NCBI RefSeq assembly: GCF_051020975.1
Contig: NW_027478173.1
Span: 248,001-312,000, forward strand
Direction: 5' to 3'
Length of the DNA: 64,000 nucleotides
Source of the DNA: Osmia lignaria lignaria
Lineage: Eukaryota > Arthropoda > Insecta > Hymenoptera > Megachilidae
Shown here: positions 24,701-36,600 of the stretch, one piece after another
Layout: every line of letters starts with the position of its first letter
How positions within the stretch are numbered: the first letter of the stretch is position 1
Translations under genes and position numbers: made by a program
The notes under the pieces: generated by a model
What the model was told of the DNA's origin: nothing
Databases searched by the model: none
Seen by the model: only the letters and a program-made list of their open reading frames with translations

Positions 24701-27164
24701 GTTTCCTACTTTTTATGTTCTATGATATTTTTTGATCAGATGCGTAGTTCTCGAGATATATCAAGATATTTAAAAGTTCCGAAGCCGCACCAACATAATA
24801 GAGATACAGAAACACCGTGGCCCCTTTCTTTGAGATAACTCTGCACTATTGCGAGCTGCTAATGCCACTTCCAGCTTAGCTGTGCAGAGGAAGAACAACA
24901 AGAAGAAGAAATATCTCGAAATATGTCCGTCAGGCCAGTTCCTTTGAGCTGAATCTGCAAATATCTCGGAAACGAAGCGAGCTATGGCAAAATGTTAAGA
25001 GACGTTTTTTGTAGAGAATTATGTTTCCTACAATTTATGTTCTATGATATTTTTTGATCAGAAGCGTAGTTTTCGAGATATATCGAGATATTTAAAAGTT
25101 CCGATGCCGCACCAACATAATAGGGATACAGAAACACCGTGGCCCCTTTCTTTGAGATAACTCTGCACTAGTGCGAGCCGCAAATGCCACTTCCAGCTTA
25201 GCTGTGCAGAAGAAGAACAACAAGAAGAAGAAATATCTCGAAATATGTCCGTCAGGCCCCTTCCCTTGAGATAAATCTGCAAATATCTCGGAAGCGAAGC
25301 GAGCTATGGCAAAATGTTAAGAGACCTTTTTTGTAGAGAATTAAGTTTCCTACTTTTTATGTTCTATGATATTTTTTGATCAGATGCGTAGTTCTCGAGA
25401 TACATCAAGATATTTAAAAGTTCCGAAGCCGCACCAACAAAATAGAGATACAGAAACACCGTGGCCCCTTTCTTTGAGATAACTCTGCACTATTGCGAGC
25501 TGTAAATGCCACTTCCAGCTTAGCTGTGCAGAGGAAGAACAACAAGAAGAAGAAGTATCTCGAAATATGTCCGTCAGGCCCGTTCCTTTGAGCTGAATCT
25601 GCAAATATCTCGGAAACGAAGCGAGCTATGGCAAAATGTTAAGAGACGTTTTTTGTAGAGAATTATGTTTCCTACAATTTATGTTCTATCATATTTTTTG
25701 ATCAGAAGCGTAGTTTTCGAGATATATCGAGATATTTAAAAGTTCCGAAGCCGCACCAACATAATAGAGATACAGAAACACCGTGGCCCCTTTCTTTGAG
25801 ATAACTCTGCACTAGTGCGAGCCGCAAATGCCACTTCCAGCTTAGCTGTGCAGAAGAAGAACAACAAGAAGAAGAAATATCTCGAAATATGTCCATCAGG
25901 ACCCTTCCCTTGAGATAAATCTGCAAATATCTCGGAAACGAAGCGAGCTATGGCAAAATGTTAAGAGACCTTTTTTGTAGAGAATAATGTTTCCTACAAT
26001 TTACGTTCTATGATATTTTTTGATCAGAAGCGTAGTTTTCGAGATATATCGAGATATTTAAAAGTTCCGAAGCCGCACCAACATAATAGAGATACAGAAA
26101 CACCGTGGCCCCTTTCTTTGAGATAACTCTGCACTATTGCGACCTGCAAATGCCACTTCCAGCTCAGCTGTGCAGAAGAAGAACAACAAGAAGAAGAAAT
26201 ATCTCGAAATATGTCCGTCAGGCCCCTTCCCTTGAGATAAATCTGCAAATATCTCGGAAACGAAGCGAGCTATGGCAAAATGTTAAGAGACCTTTTTTGT
26301 AGAGAATTAAGTTTCCTACTTTTTATGTTCTATGATATTTTTTGATCAGATGCGTAGTTCTCGAGATATATCAAGATATTTAAAAGTTCCGAAGCCGCAC
26401 CAACATAATAGAGATACAGAAACACCGTGGCCCCTTTCTTTGAGATAACTCTGCACTATTGCGAGCTGCAAATGCCACTTCCAGCTTAGCTGTGCAGAGG
26501 AAGAACAACAAGAAGAAGAAGTATCTCGAAATATGTCCGTCAGGCCCGTTTCTTTGAGCTGAATCTGCAAATATCTCGGGAACGAAGCGAGCTATGGCAA
26601 AATGTTAAGAGACCTTTTTTGTAGAGAATAATGTTTCCTACAATTTACGTTCTATGATATTTTTTGATCAGAAGCGTAGTTTTCGAGATATATCGAGATA
26701 TTTAAAAGTTCCGAAGCCGCACCAACATAATAGAGATACAGAAACACCGTGGCCCCTTTCTTTGAGATAACTCTGCACTATTGCGACCTGCAAATGCCAC
26801 TTCCAGCTCAGCTGTGCAGAAGAAGAACAACAAGAAGAAGAAATATCTCGAAATATGTCCGTCAGGCCCCTTCCCTTGAGATAAATCTGCAAATATCTCG
26901 GAAACGAAGCGAGCTATGGCAAAATGTTAAGAGACCTTTTTTGTAGAGAATTAAGTTTCCTACTTTTTAAGTTCTATGATATTTTTTGATCAGATGCGTA
27001 GTTCTCGAGATATATCAAGATATTTAAAAGTTCCGAAGCCGCACCAACATAATAGAGATACAGAAACACCGTGGCCCCTTTCTTTGAGATCACTCTGCAC
27101 TATTGAGAGCTGCAAATGCCACTTCCAGCTTAGCTGTGCAGAGGAAGAACAACAAGAAGAAGAA
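18759..27164. repeat. Thirteen-monomer (4,186-bp) higher-order repeat, 2.01 copies
   Basis: Bases 18,759-22,978 recur at 22,945-27,164. The family order from 18,940 is P S Q* P R/U Q P Q* P S Q* S Q, then again from 23,126. Rare markers are carried in both copies: CCTTTTGTGTAGAG, TTCTAGGATATT, GCCCCATCCC, CCTTTCTTGTAG, CCGATGCCGC, CGGAAGCGAAG, ACAAAATAGAG, TTCTATCATATT and TTTTTAAGTTCTATG. I find only two substitutions between copies (19620 G versus 23806 A; 22464 C versus 26650 T) and no indel. The outer limits are set by mismatches at 18758/22944 and 22979/27165. The S family first appears inside this block, at 19,262. Confidence 0.93.
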
Positions 27165-30100
27165 GTATCTCGAAATATGTCCGTCAGGCCCGTTCCTTTG
27201 AGCTGAATCTGCAAATATCTCGGAAACGAAGCGAGCTATGGCAAAATGTTAAGAGACGTTTTTTGTAGAGAATTAAGTTTCCTACTTTTTATGTTCTATG
27301 ATATTTTTCGATCAGAGGCGTAGTTCTCGAGATATATCAAGATATTTAAAAGTTCCGAAGCCGCACCAACATAATAGAGATACAGAAACACCGTGGCCCC
27401 TTTCTTTGAGATAACTCTGCACGATTGCGAGCTGGAAACGCCACTTCCAGTTTAGCTGTGCAGAAGAAGAACAACAAGAAGAAGAAATATCTCGAAATAT
27501 GTCCATCAGGACCCTTCCCTTGAGATAAATCTGCAAATATCTCGGAAACGAAGCGAGCTATGGCAAAATGTTAAGAGACCTTTTTTGTAGAGAATAATGT
27601 TTCCTACAATTTACGTTCTATGATATTTTTTGATCAGAAGCGTAGTTTTCGAGATATATCGAGATATTTAAAAGTTCCGAAGCCGCACCAACATAATAGA
27701 GATACAGAAACACCGTGGCCCCTTTCTTTGAGATAACTCTGCACTATTGCGACCTGCAAATGCCACTTCCAGCTCAGCTGTGCAGAAGAAGAACAACAAG
27801 AAGAAGAAATATCTCGAAATATGTCCGTCAGGCCCCTTCCCTTGAGATAAATCTGCAAATATCTCGGAAACGAAGCGAGCTATGGCAAAATGTTAAGAGA
27901 CCTTTTTTGTAGAGAATTAAGTTTCCTACTTTTCATGTTCTATGATATTTTTTGATCAGATGCGTAGTTCTCGAGATATATCAAGATATTTAAAAGTTCC
28001 GAAGCCGCACCAACATAATAGAGATACAGAAACACCGTGGCCCCTTTCTTTGAGATAACTCTGCACTATTGCGAGCTGCAAATGCCACTTCCAGCTTAGC
28101 TGTGCAGAGGAAGAACAACAAGAAGAAGAAGTATCTCGAAATATGTCCGTCAGGCCCGTTCCTTTGAGCTGAATCTGCAAATATCTCGGAAACGAAGCGA
28201 GCTATGGCAAAATGTTAAGAGACGTTTTTTGTAGAGAATTATGTTTCCTACAATTTATGTTGTATCATATTTTTTGATCAGAAGCGTAGTTTTCGAGATA
28301 TATCGAGATATTTAAAAGTTCCGAAGCCGCACCAACATAATAGAGATACAGAAACACCGTGGCCCCTTTCTTTGAGATAACTCTGCACTAGTGCGAGCCG
28401 CAAATGCCACTTCCAGCTTAGCTGTGCAGAAGAAGAACAACAAGAAGAAGAAATATCTCGAAATATGTCCATCAGGACCCTTCCCTTGAGATAAATCTGC
28501 AAATATCTCGGAAACGAAGCGAGCTATGGCAAAATGTTAAGAGACCTTTTTTGTAGAGAATAATGTTTCCTACAATTTACGTTCTATGATATTTTTTGAT
28601 CAGAAGCGTAGTTTTCGAGATATATCGAGATATTTAAAAGTTCCGAAGCCGCACCAACATAATAGAGATACAGAAACACCGTGGCCCCTTTCTTTGAGAT
28701 AACTCTGCACTATTGCGACCTGCAAATGCCACTTCCAGCTCAGCTGTGCAGAAGAAGAACAACAAGAAGAAGAAATATCTCGAAATATGTCCGTCAGGCC
28801 CCTTCCCTTGAGATAAATCTGCAAATATCTCGGAAACGAAGCGAGCTATGGCAAAATGTTAAGAGACCTTTTTTGTAGAGAATTAAGTTTCCTACTTTTT
28901 ATGTTCTATGATATTTTTTGATCAGATGCGTAGTTCTCGAGATATATCAAGATATTTAAAAGTTCCGAAGCCGCACCAACATAATAGAGATACAGAAACA
29001 CCGTGGCCCCTTTCTTTGAGATAACTCTGCACTATTGCGAGCTGTAAATGCCACTTCCAGCTTAGCTGTGCAGAGGAAGAACAACAAGAAGAAGAAGTAT
29101 CTCGAAATATGTCCGTCAGGCCCGTTTCTTTGAGCTGAATCTGCAAATATCTCGGGAACGAAGCGAGCTATGGCAAAATGTTAAGAGACCTTTTTTGTAG
29201 AGAATAATGTTTCCTACAATTTACGTTCTATGATATTTTTTGATCAGAAGCGTAGTTTTCGAGATATATCGAGATATTTAAAAGTTCCGAAGCCGCACCA
29301 ACATAATAGAGATACAGAAACACCGTGGCCCCTTTCTTTGAGATAACTCTGCACTATTGCGACCTGCAAATGCCACTTCCAGCTCAGCTGTGCAGAAGAA
29401 GAACAACAAGAAGAAGAAATATCTCGAAATATGTCCGTCAGGCCCCTTCCCTTGAGATAAATCTGCAAATATCTCGGAAACGAAGCGAGCTATGGCAAAA
29501 TGTTAAGAGACCTTTTTTGTAGAGAATTAAGTTTCCTACTTTTTATGTTCTATGATATTTTTTGATCAGATGCGTAGTTCTCGAGATATATCAAGATATT
29601 TAAAAGTTCCGAAGCCGCACCAACATAATAGAGATACAGAAACACCGTGGCCCCTTTCTTTGAGATAACTCTGCACTATTGCGAGCTGCAAATGCCACTT
29701 CCAGCTTAGCTGTGCAGAGGAAGAACAACAAGAAGAAGAAGTATCTCGAAATATGTCCGTCAGGCCCGTTTCTTTGAGCTGAATCTGCAAATATCTCGGG
29801 AACGAAGCGAGCTATGGCAAAATGTTAAGAGACCTTTTTTGTAGAGAATAATGTTTCCTACAATTTACGTTCTATGATATTTTTTGATCAGAAGCGTAGT
29901 TTTCGAGATATATCGAGATATTTAAAAGTTCCGAAGCCGCACCAACATAATAGAGATACAGAAACATCGTGGCCCCTTTCTTTGAGATAACTCTGCACTA
30001 TTGCGACCTGCAAATGCCACTTCCAGCTCAGCTGTGCAGAAGAAGAACAACAAGAAGAAGAAATATCTCGAAATATGTCCGTCAGGCCCCTTCCCTTGAG

Positions 30101-33100
30101 ATAAATCTGCAAATATCTCGGAAACGAAGCGAGCTATGGCAAAATGTTAAGAGACCTTTTTTGTAGAGAATTAAGTTTCCTACTTTTTAAGTTCTATGAT
30201 ATTTTTTGATCAGATGCGTAGTTCTCGAGATATATCAAGATATTTAAAAGTTCCGAAGCCGCACCAACATAATAGAGATACAGAAACACCGTGGCCCCTT
30301 TCTTTGAGATCACTCTGCACTATTGAGAGCTGCAAATGCCACTTCCAGCTTAGCTGTGCAGAGGAAGAACAACAAGAAGAAGAAGTATCTCGAAATATGT
30401 CCGTCAGGCCCGTTCCTTTGAGCTGAATCTGCAAATATCTCGGAAACGAAGCGAGCTATGGCAAAATGTTAAGAGACCTTTTTTGTAGAGAATTAAGTTT
30501 CCTACTTTTTATGTTCTATGATATTTTTTGATCAGATGCGTAGTTCTCGAGATATATCAAGATATTTAAAAGTTCCGAAGCCGCACCAACATAATAGAGA
30601 TACAGAAACACCGTGGCCCCTTTCTTTGAGATAACTCTGCACTATTGCGAGCTGCAAATGCCACTTCCAGCTTAGCTGTGCAGAGGAAGAACAAGAAGAA
30701 GAAGAAGTATCTCGAAATATGTCCGTCAGGCCCGTTTCTTTGAGCTGAATCTGCAAATATCTCGGGAACGAAGCGAGCTATGGCAAAATGTTAAGAGACC
30801 TTTTTTGTAGAGAATAATGTTTCCTACAATTTACGTTCTATGATATTTTTTGATCAGAAGCGTAGTTTTCGAGATATATCGAGATATTTAAAAGTTCCGA
30901 AGCCGCACCAACATAATAGAGATACAGAAACACCGTGGCCCCTTTCTTTGAGATAACTCTGCACTATTGCGACCTGCAAATGCCACTTCCAGCTCAGCTG
31001 TGCAGAAGAAGAACAACAAGAAGAAGAAATATCTCGAAATATGTCCGTCAGGCCCCTTCCCTTGAGATAAATCTGCAAATATCTCGGAAACGAAGCGAGC
31101 TATGGCAAAATGTTAAGAGACCTTTTTTGTAGAGAATTAAGTTTCCTACTTTTTAAGTTCTATGATATTTTTTGATCAGATGCGTAGTTCTCGAGATATA
31201 TCAAGATATTTAAAAGTTCCGAAGCCGCACCAACATAATAGAGATACAGAAACACCGTGGCCCCTTTCTTTGAGATCACTCTGCACTATTGAGAGCTGCA
31301 AATGCCACTTCCAGCTTAGCTGTGCAGAGGAAGAACAACAAGAAGAAGAAGTATCTCGAAATATGTCCGTCAGGCCCGTTCCTTTGAGCTGAATCTGCAA
31401 ATATCTCGGAAACGAAGCGAGCTATGGCAAAATGTTAAGAGACGTTTTTTGTAGAGAATTAAGTTTCCTACTTTTTATGTTCTATGATATTTTTCGATCA
31501 GAGGCGTAGTTCTCGAGATATATCAAGATATTTAAAAGTTCCGAAGCCGCACCAACATAATAGAGATACAGAAACACCGTGGCCCCTTTCTTTGAGATAA
31601 CTCTGCACGATTGCGAGCTGGAAACGCCACTTCCAGTTTAGCTGTGCAGAAGAAGAACAACAAGAAGAAGAAATATCTCGAAATATGTCCATCAGGACCC
31701 TTCCCTTGAGATAAATCTGCAAATATCTCGGAAACGAAGCGAGCTATGGCAAAATGTTAAGAGACCTTTTTTGTAGAGAATAATGTTTCCTACAATTTAC
31801 GTTCTATGATATTTTTTGATCAGAAGCGTAGTTTTCGAGATATATCGAGATATTTAAAAGTTCCGAAGCCGCACCAACATAATAGAGATACAGAAACACC
31901 GTGGCCCCTTTCTTTGAGATAACTCTGCACTATTGCGACCTGCAAATGCCACTTCCAGCTCAGCTGTGCAGAAGAAGAACAACAAGAAGAAGAAATATCT
32001 CGAAATATGTCCGTCAGGCCCCTTCCCTTGAGATAAATCTGCAAATATCTCGGAAACGAAGCGAGCTATGGCAAAATGTTAAGAGACCTTTTTTGTAGAG
32101 AATTAAGTTTCCTACTTTTCATGTTCTATGATATTTTTTGATCAGATGCGTAGTTCTCGAGATATATCAAGATATTTAAAAGTTCCGAAGCCGCACCAAC
32201 ATAATAGAGATACAGAAACACCGTGGCCCCTTTCTTTGAGATAACTCTGCACTATTGCGAGCTGCAAATGCCACTTCCAGCTTAGCTGTGCAGAGGAAGA
32301 ACAACAAGAAGAAGAAGTATCTCGAAATATGTCCGTCAGGCCCGTTCCTTTGAGCTGAATCTGCAAATATCTCGGAAACGAAGCGAGCTATGGCAAAATG
32401 TTAAGAGACGTTTTTTGTAGAGAATTATGTTTCCTACAATTTATGTTGTATCATATTTTTTGATCAGAAGCGTAGTTTTCGAGATATATCGAGATATTTA
32501 AAAGTTCCGAAGCCGCACCAACATAATAGAGATACAGAAACACCGTGGCCCCTTTCTTTGAGATAACTCTGCACTAGTGCGAGCCGCAAATGCCACTTCC
32601 AGCTTAGCTGTGCAGAAGAAGAACAACAAGAAGAAGAAATATCTCGAAATATGTCCATCAGGACCCTTCCCTTGAGATAAATCTGCAAATATCTCGGAAA
32701 CGAAGCGAGCTATGGCAAAATGTTAAGAGACCTTTTTTGTAGAGAATAATGTTTCCTACAATTTACGTTCTATGATATTTTTTGATCAGAAGCGTAGTTT
32801 TCGAGATATATCGAGATATTTAAAAGTTCCGAAGCCGCACCAACATAATAGAGATACAGAAACACCGTGGCCCCTTTCTTTGAGATAACTCTGCACTATT
32901 GCGACCTGCAAATGCCACTTCCAGCTCAGCTGTGCAGAAGAAGAACAACAAGAAGAAGAAATATCTCGAAATATGTCCGTCAGGCCCCTTCCCTTGAGAT
33001 AAATCTGCAAATATCTCGGAAACGAAGCGAGCTATGGCAAAATGTTAAGAGACCTTTTTTGTAGAGAATTAAGTTTCCTACTTTTTATGTTCTATGATAT

Positions 33101-33622
33101 TTTTTGATCAGATGCGTAGTTCTCGAGATATATCAAGATATTTAAAAGTTCCGAAGCCGCACCAACATAATAGAGATACAGAAACACCGTGGCCCCTTTC
33201 TTTGAGATAACTCTGCACTATTGCGAGCTGTAAATGCCACTTCCAGCTTAGCTGTGCAGAGGAAGAACAACAAGAAGAAGAAGTATCTCGAAATATGTCC
33301 GTCAGGCCCGTTTCTTTGAGCTGAATCTGCAAATATCTCGGGAACGAAGCGAGCTATGGCAAAATGTTAAGAGACCTTTTTTGTAGAGAATAATGTTTCC
33401 TACAATTTACGTTCTATGATATTTTTTGATCAGAAGCGTAGTTTTCGAGATATATCGAGATATTTAAAAGTTCCGAAGCCGCACCAACATAATAGAGATA
33501 CAGAAACACCGTGGCCCCTTTCTTTGAGATAACTCTGCACTATTGCGACCTGCAAATGCCACTTCCAGCTCAGCTGTGCAGAAGAAGAACAACAAGAAGA
33601 AGAAATATCTCGAAATATGTCC
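26240..33622. repeat. Second 4,186-bp periodicity in a shifted register (1.76 copies)
   Basis: Bases 26,240-29,436 recur at 30,426-33,622, again exactly 13 monomers apart, but this duplicated segment is not the one in the preceding block. Shared order from 26,346 is Q* S Q* U S Q* P S Q*. Shared markers include TTTTTAAGTTC (26,966/31,152), TTTTTCGATCAGAGG (27,30x/31,49x), TTTTCATGTTC (27,93x/32,11x) and TTGTATCATATT (28,26x/32,44x). I saw one substitution (26509 C versus 30695 G). Limits are set by mismatches at 26239/30425 and 29437/33623. Confidence 0.88.
28600..30756. repeat. S/Q* dimer (644-bp) tract
   Basis: S monomers at 28,600, 29,244 and 29,888 alternate with Q* monomers at 28,922, 29,566 and 30,210, with a further Q* at 30,532. 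The S-to-Q* junction carries TTTCCTACTTTTTA and the Q*-to-S junction carries GAATAATGTTTCC plus CAATTTACG, so the repeating unit is really a 644-bp dimer. Most Q* members share GGCCCGTTTCTTTG and CTCGGGAACG. The same dimer is seen at 26,024-26,892. It resembles the Q-P dimer of the left part of the array, with S taking the place of P. Confidence 0.83.
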
Positions 33623-36600
33623 ATCAGGACCCTTCCCTTGAGATAAATCTGCAAATATCTCGGAAACGAAGCGAGCTATGGCAAAATGTTAAGAGACCTT
33701 TTTTGTAGAGAATAATGTTTCCTACAATTTACGTTCTATGATATTTTTTGATCAGAAGCGTAGTTTTCGAGATATATCGAAATATTTAAAAGTTCCGAAG
33801 CCGCACCAACATAATAGAGATACAGAAACACCGTGGCCCCTTTCTTTGAGATAACTCTGCACTATTGCGACCTGCAAATGCCACTTCCAGCTCAGCTGTG
33901 CAGAAGAAGAGCAACAAGAAGAAGAAATATCTCGAAATATGTCCGTCAGGCCCCTTCCCTTGAGATAAATCTGCAAATATCTCGGAAACGAAGCGAGCTA
34001 TGGCAAAATGTTAAGAGACCTTTTTTGTAGAGAATAATGTTTCCTACAATTTACGTTCTATGATATTTTTTGATCAGAAGCGTAGTTTTCGAGATATATC
34101 GAGATATTTAAAAGTTCCGAAGCCGCACCAACATAATAGAGATACAGAAACACCGTGGCCCCTTTCTTTGAGATAACTCTGCACTATTGCGACCTGCAAA
34201 TGCCACTTCCAGCTCAGCTGTGCAGAAGAAGAACAACAAGAAGAAGAAATATCTCGAAATATGTCCGTCAGGCCCCTTCCCTTGAGATAAATCTGCAAAT
34301 ATCTCGGAAACGAAGCGAGCTATGGCAAAATGTTAAGAGACCTTTTTTGTAGAGAATTAAGTTTCCTACTTTTTATGTTCTATGATATTTTTTGATCAGA
34401 TGCGTAGTTCTCGAGATATATCAAGATATTTAAAAGTTCCGAAGCCGCACCAACATAATAGAGATACAGAAACACCGTGGCCCCTTTCTTTGAGATAACT
34501 CTGCACTATTGAGAGCTGCAAATGCCACTTCCAGCTTAGCTGTGCAGAGGAAGAACAACAAGAAGAAGAAGTATCTCGAAATATGTCCGTCAGGCCCGTT
34601 TCTTTGAGCTGAATCTGCAAATATCTCGGGAACGAAGCGAGCTATGGCAAAATGTTAAGAGACCTTTTTTGTAGAGAATAATCTTTCCTACAATTTACGT
34701 TCTATGATATTTTTTGATCAGAAGCGTAGTTTTCGAGATATATCGAGATATTTAAAAGTTCCGAAGCCGCACCAACATAATAGAGATACAGAAACACCGT
34801 GGCCCCTTTCTTTGAGATAACTCTGCACTATTGCGACCTGCAAATGCCACTTCCAGCTCAGCTGTGCAGAAGAAGAACAACAAGAAGAAGAAATATCTCG
34901 AAATATGTCCGTCAGGCCCCTTCCCTTGAGATAAATCTGCAAATATCTCGGAAACGAAGCGAGCTATGGCAAAATGTTAAGAGACCTTTTTTGTAGAGAA
35001 TTAAGTTTCCTACTTTTTATCTTCTATGATATTTTTTGATCAGATGCGTAGTTCTCGAGATATATCAAGATATTTAAAAGTTCCGAAGCCGCACCAACAT
35101 AATAGAGATACAGAAACACCGTGGCCCCTTTCTTTGAGATAACTCTGCACTATTGAGAGCTGCAAATGCCACTTCCAGCTTAGCTGTGCAGAGGAAGAAC
35201 AACAAGAAGAAGAAGTATCTGGAAATATGTCCGTCAGGCCCGTTCCTTTGAGCTGAATCTGCAAATATCTCGGAAACGAAGCGAGCTATGGCAAAATGTT
35301 AAGAGAAGTTTTTTGTAGACAATTAAGTTTCCTACTTTTTATGTTCTATGATATTTTTCGATCAGAGGCGTAGTTCTCGAGATATATCAAGATATTTAAA
35401 AGTTCCGAAGCCGCACCAACATAATAGAGATACAGAAACACCGTGGCCCCTTTCTTTGAGATAACTCTGCACTATTGCGACCTGCAAATGCCACTTCCAG
35501 CTCAGCTGTGCAGAAGAAGAACAACAAGAAGAAGAAATATCTCGAAATATGTCCGTCAGGCCCCTTCCCTTGAGATAAATCTGCAAATATCTCGGAAACG
35601 AAGCGAGCTATGGCAAAATGTTAAGAGACCTTTTTTGTAGAGAATAATGTTTCCTACAATTTACGTTCTATGATATTTTTTGATCAGAAGCGTAGTTTTC
35701 GAGATATATCGAAATATTTAAAAGTTCCGAAGCCGCACCAACATAATAGAGATACAGAAACACCGTGGCCCCTTTCTTTGAGATAACTCTGCACTATTGC
35801 GACCTGCAAATGCCACTTCCAGCTTAGCTGTGCAGAGGAAGAACAACAAGAAGAAGAAGTATCTCGAAATATGTGCGTCAGGCCCGTTCCTTTCAGCTGA
35901 ATCTGCAAATATTTCGGAAACGAAGCGAGCTATGGCAAAATGTTAAGAGACGTTTTTTGTAGAGAATTATGTTTCCTACAATTTATGTTCTATCATATTT
36001 TTTGATCAGAAGCGTAGTTTTCAAGATATATCGAGATATTTAAAAGTTCCGAAGCCGCACCAACATAATAGAGATACAGAAACACCGTGGCCCCTTTCTT
36101 TGAGATAACTCTGCACTGGTGCGAGCCGCGAATGCCACTTCCAGCTTAGCTGTGCAGAAGAAGAACAACAAGAAGAAGAAATATCTCGAAATATGTCCAT
36201 CAGGACCCTTCCCTTGAGATAAATCTGCAAATATCTCGGAAACGAAGCGAGCTATGGCAAAATGTTAAGAGACCTTTTTTGTAGAGAATAATGTTTCCTA
36301 CAATTTACGTTCTATGATATTTTTTGATCAGAAGCGTAGTTTTCGAGATATATCGAGATATTTAAAAGTTCCGAAGCCGCACCAACATAATAGAGATACA
36401 GAAACACCGTGGCCCCTTTCTTTGAGATAACTCTGCACTATTGCGACCTGCAAATGCCACTTCCAGCTCAGCTGTGCAGAAGAAGAACAACAAGAAGAAG
36501 AAATATCTCGAAATATGTCCGTCAGGCCCCTTCCCTTGAGATAAATCTGCAAATATCTCGGAAACGAAGCGAGCTATGGCAAAATGTTAAGAGACCTTTT

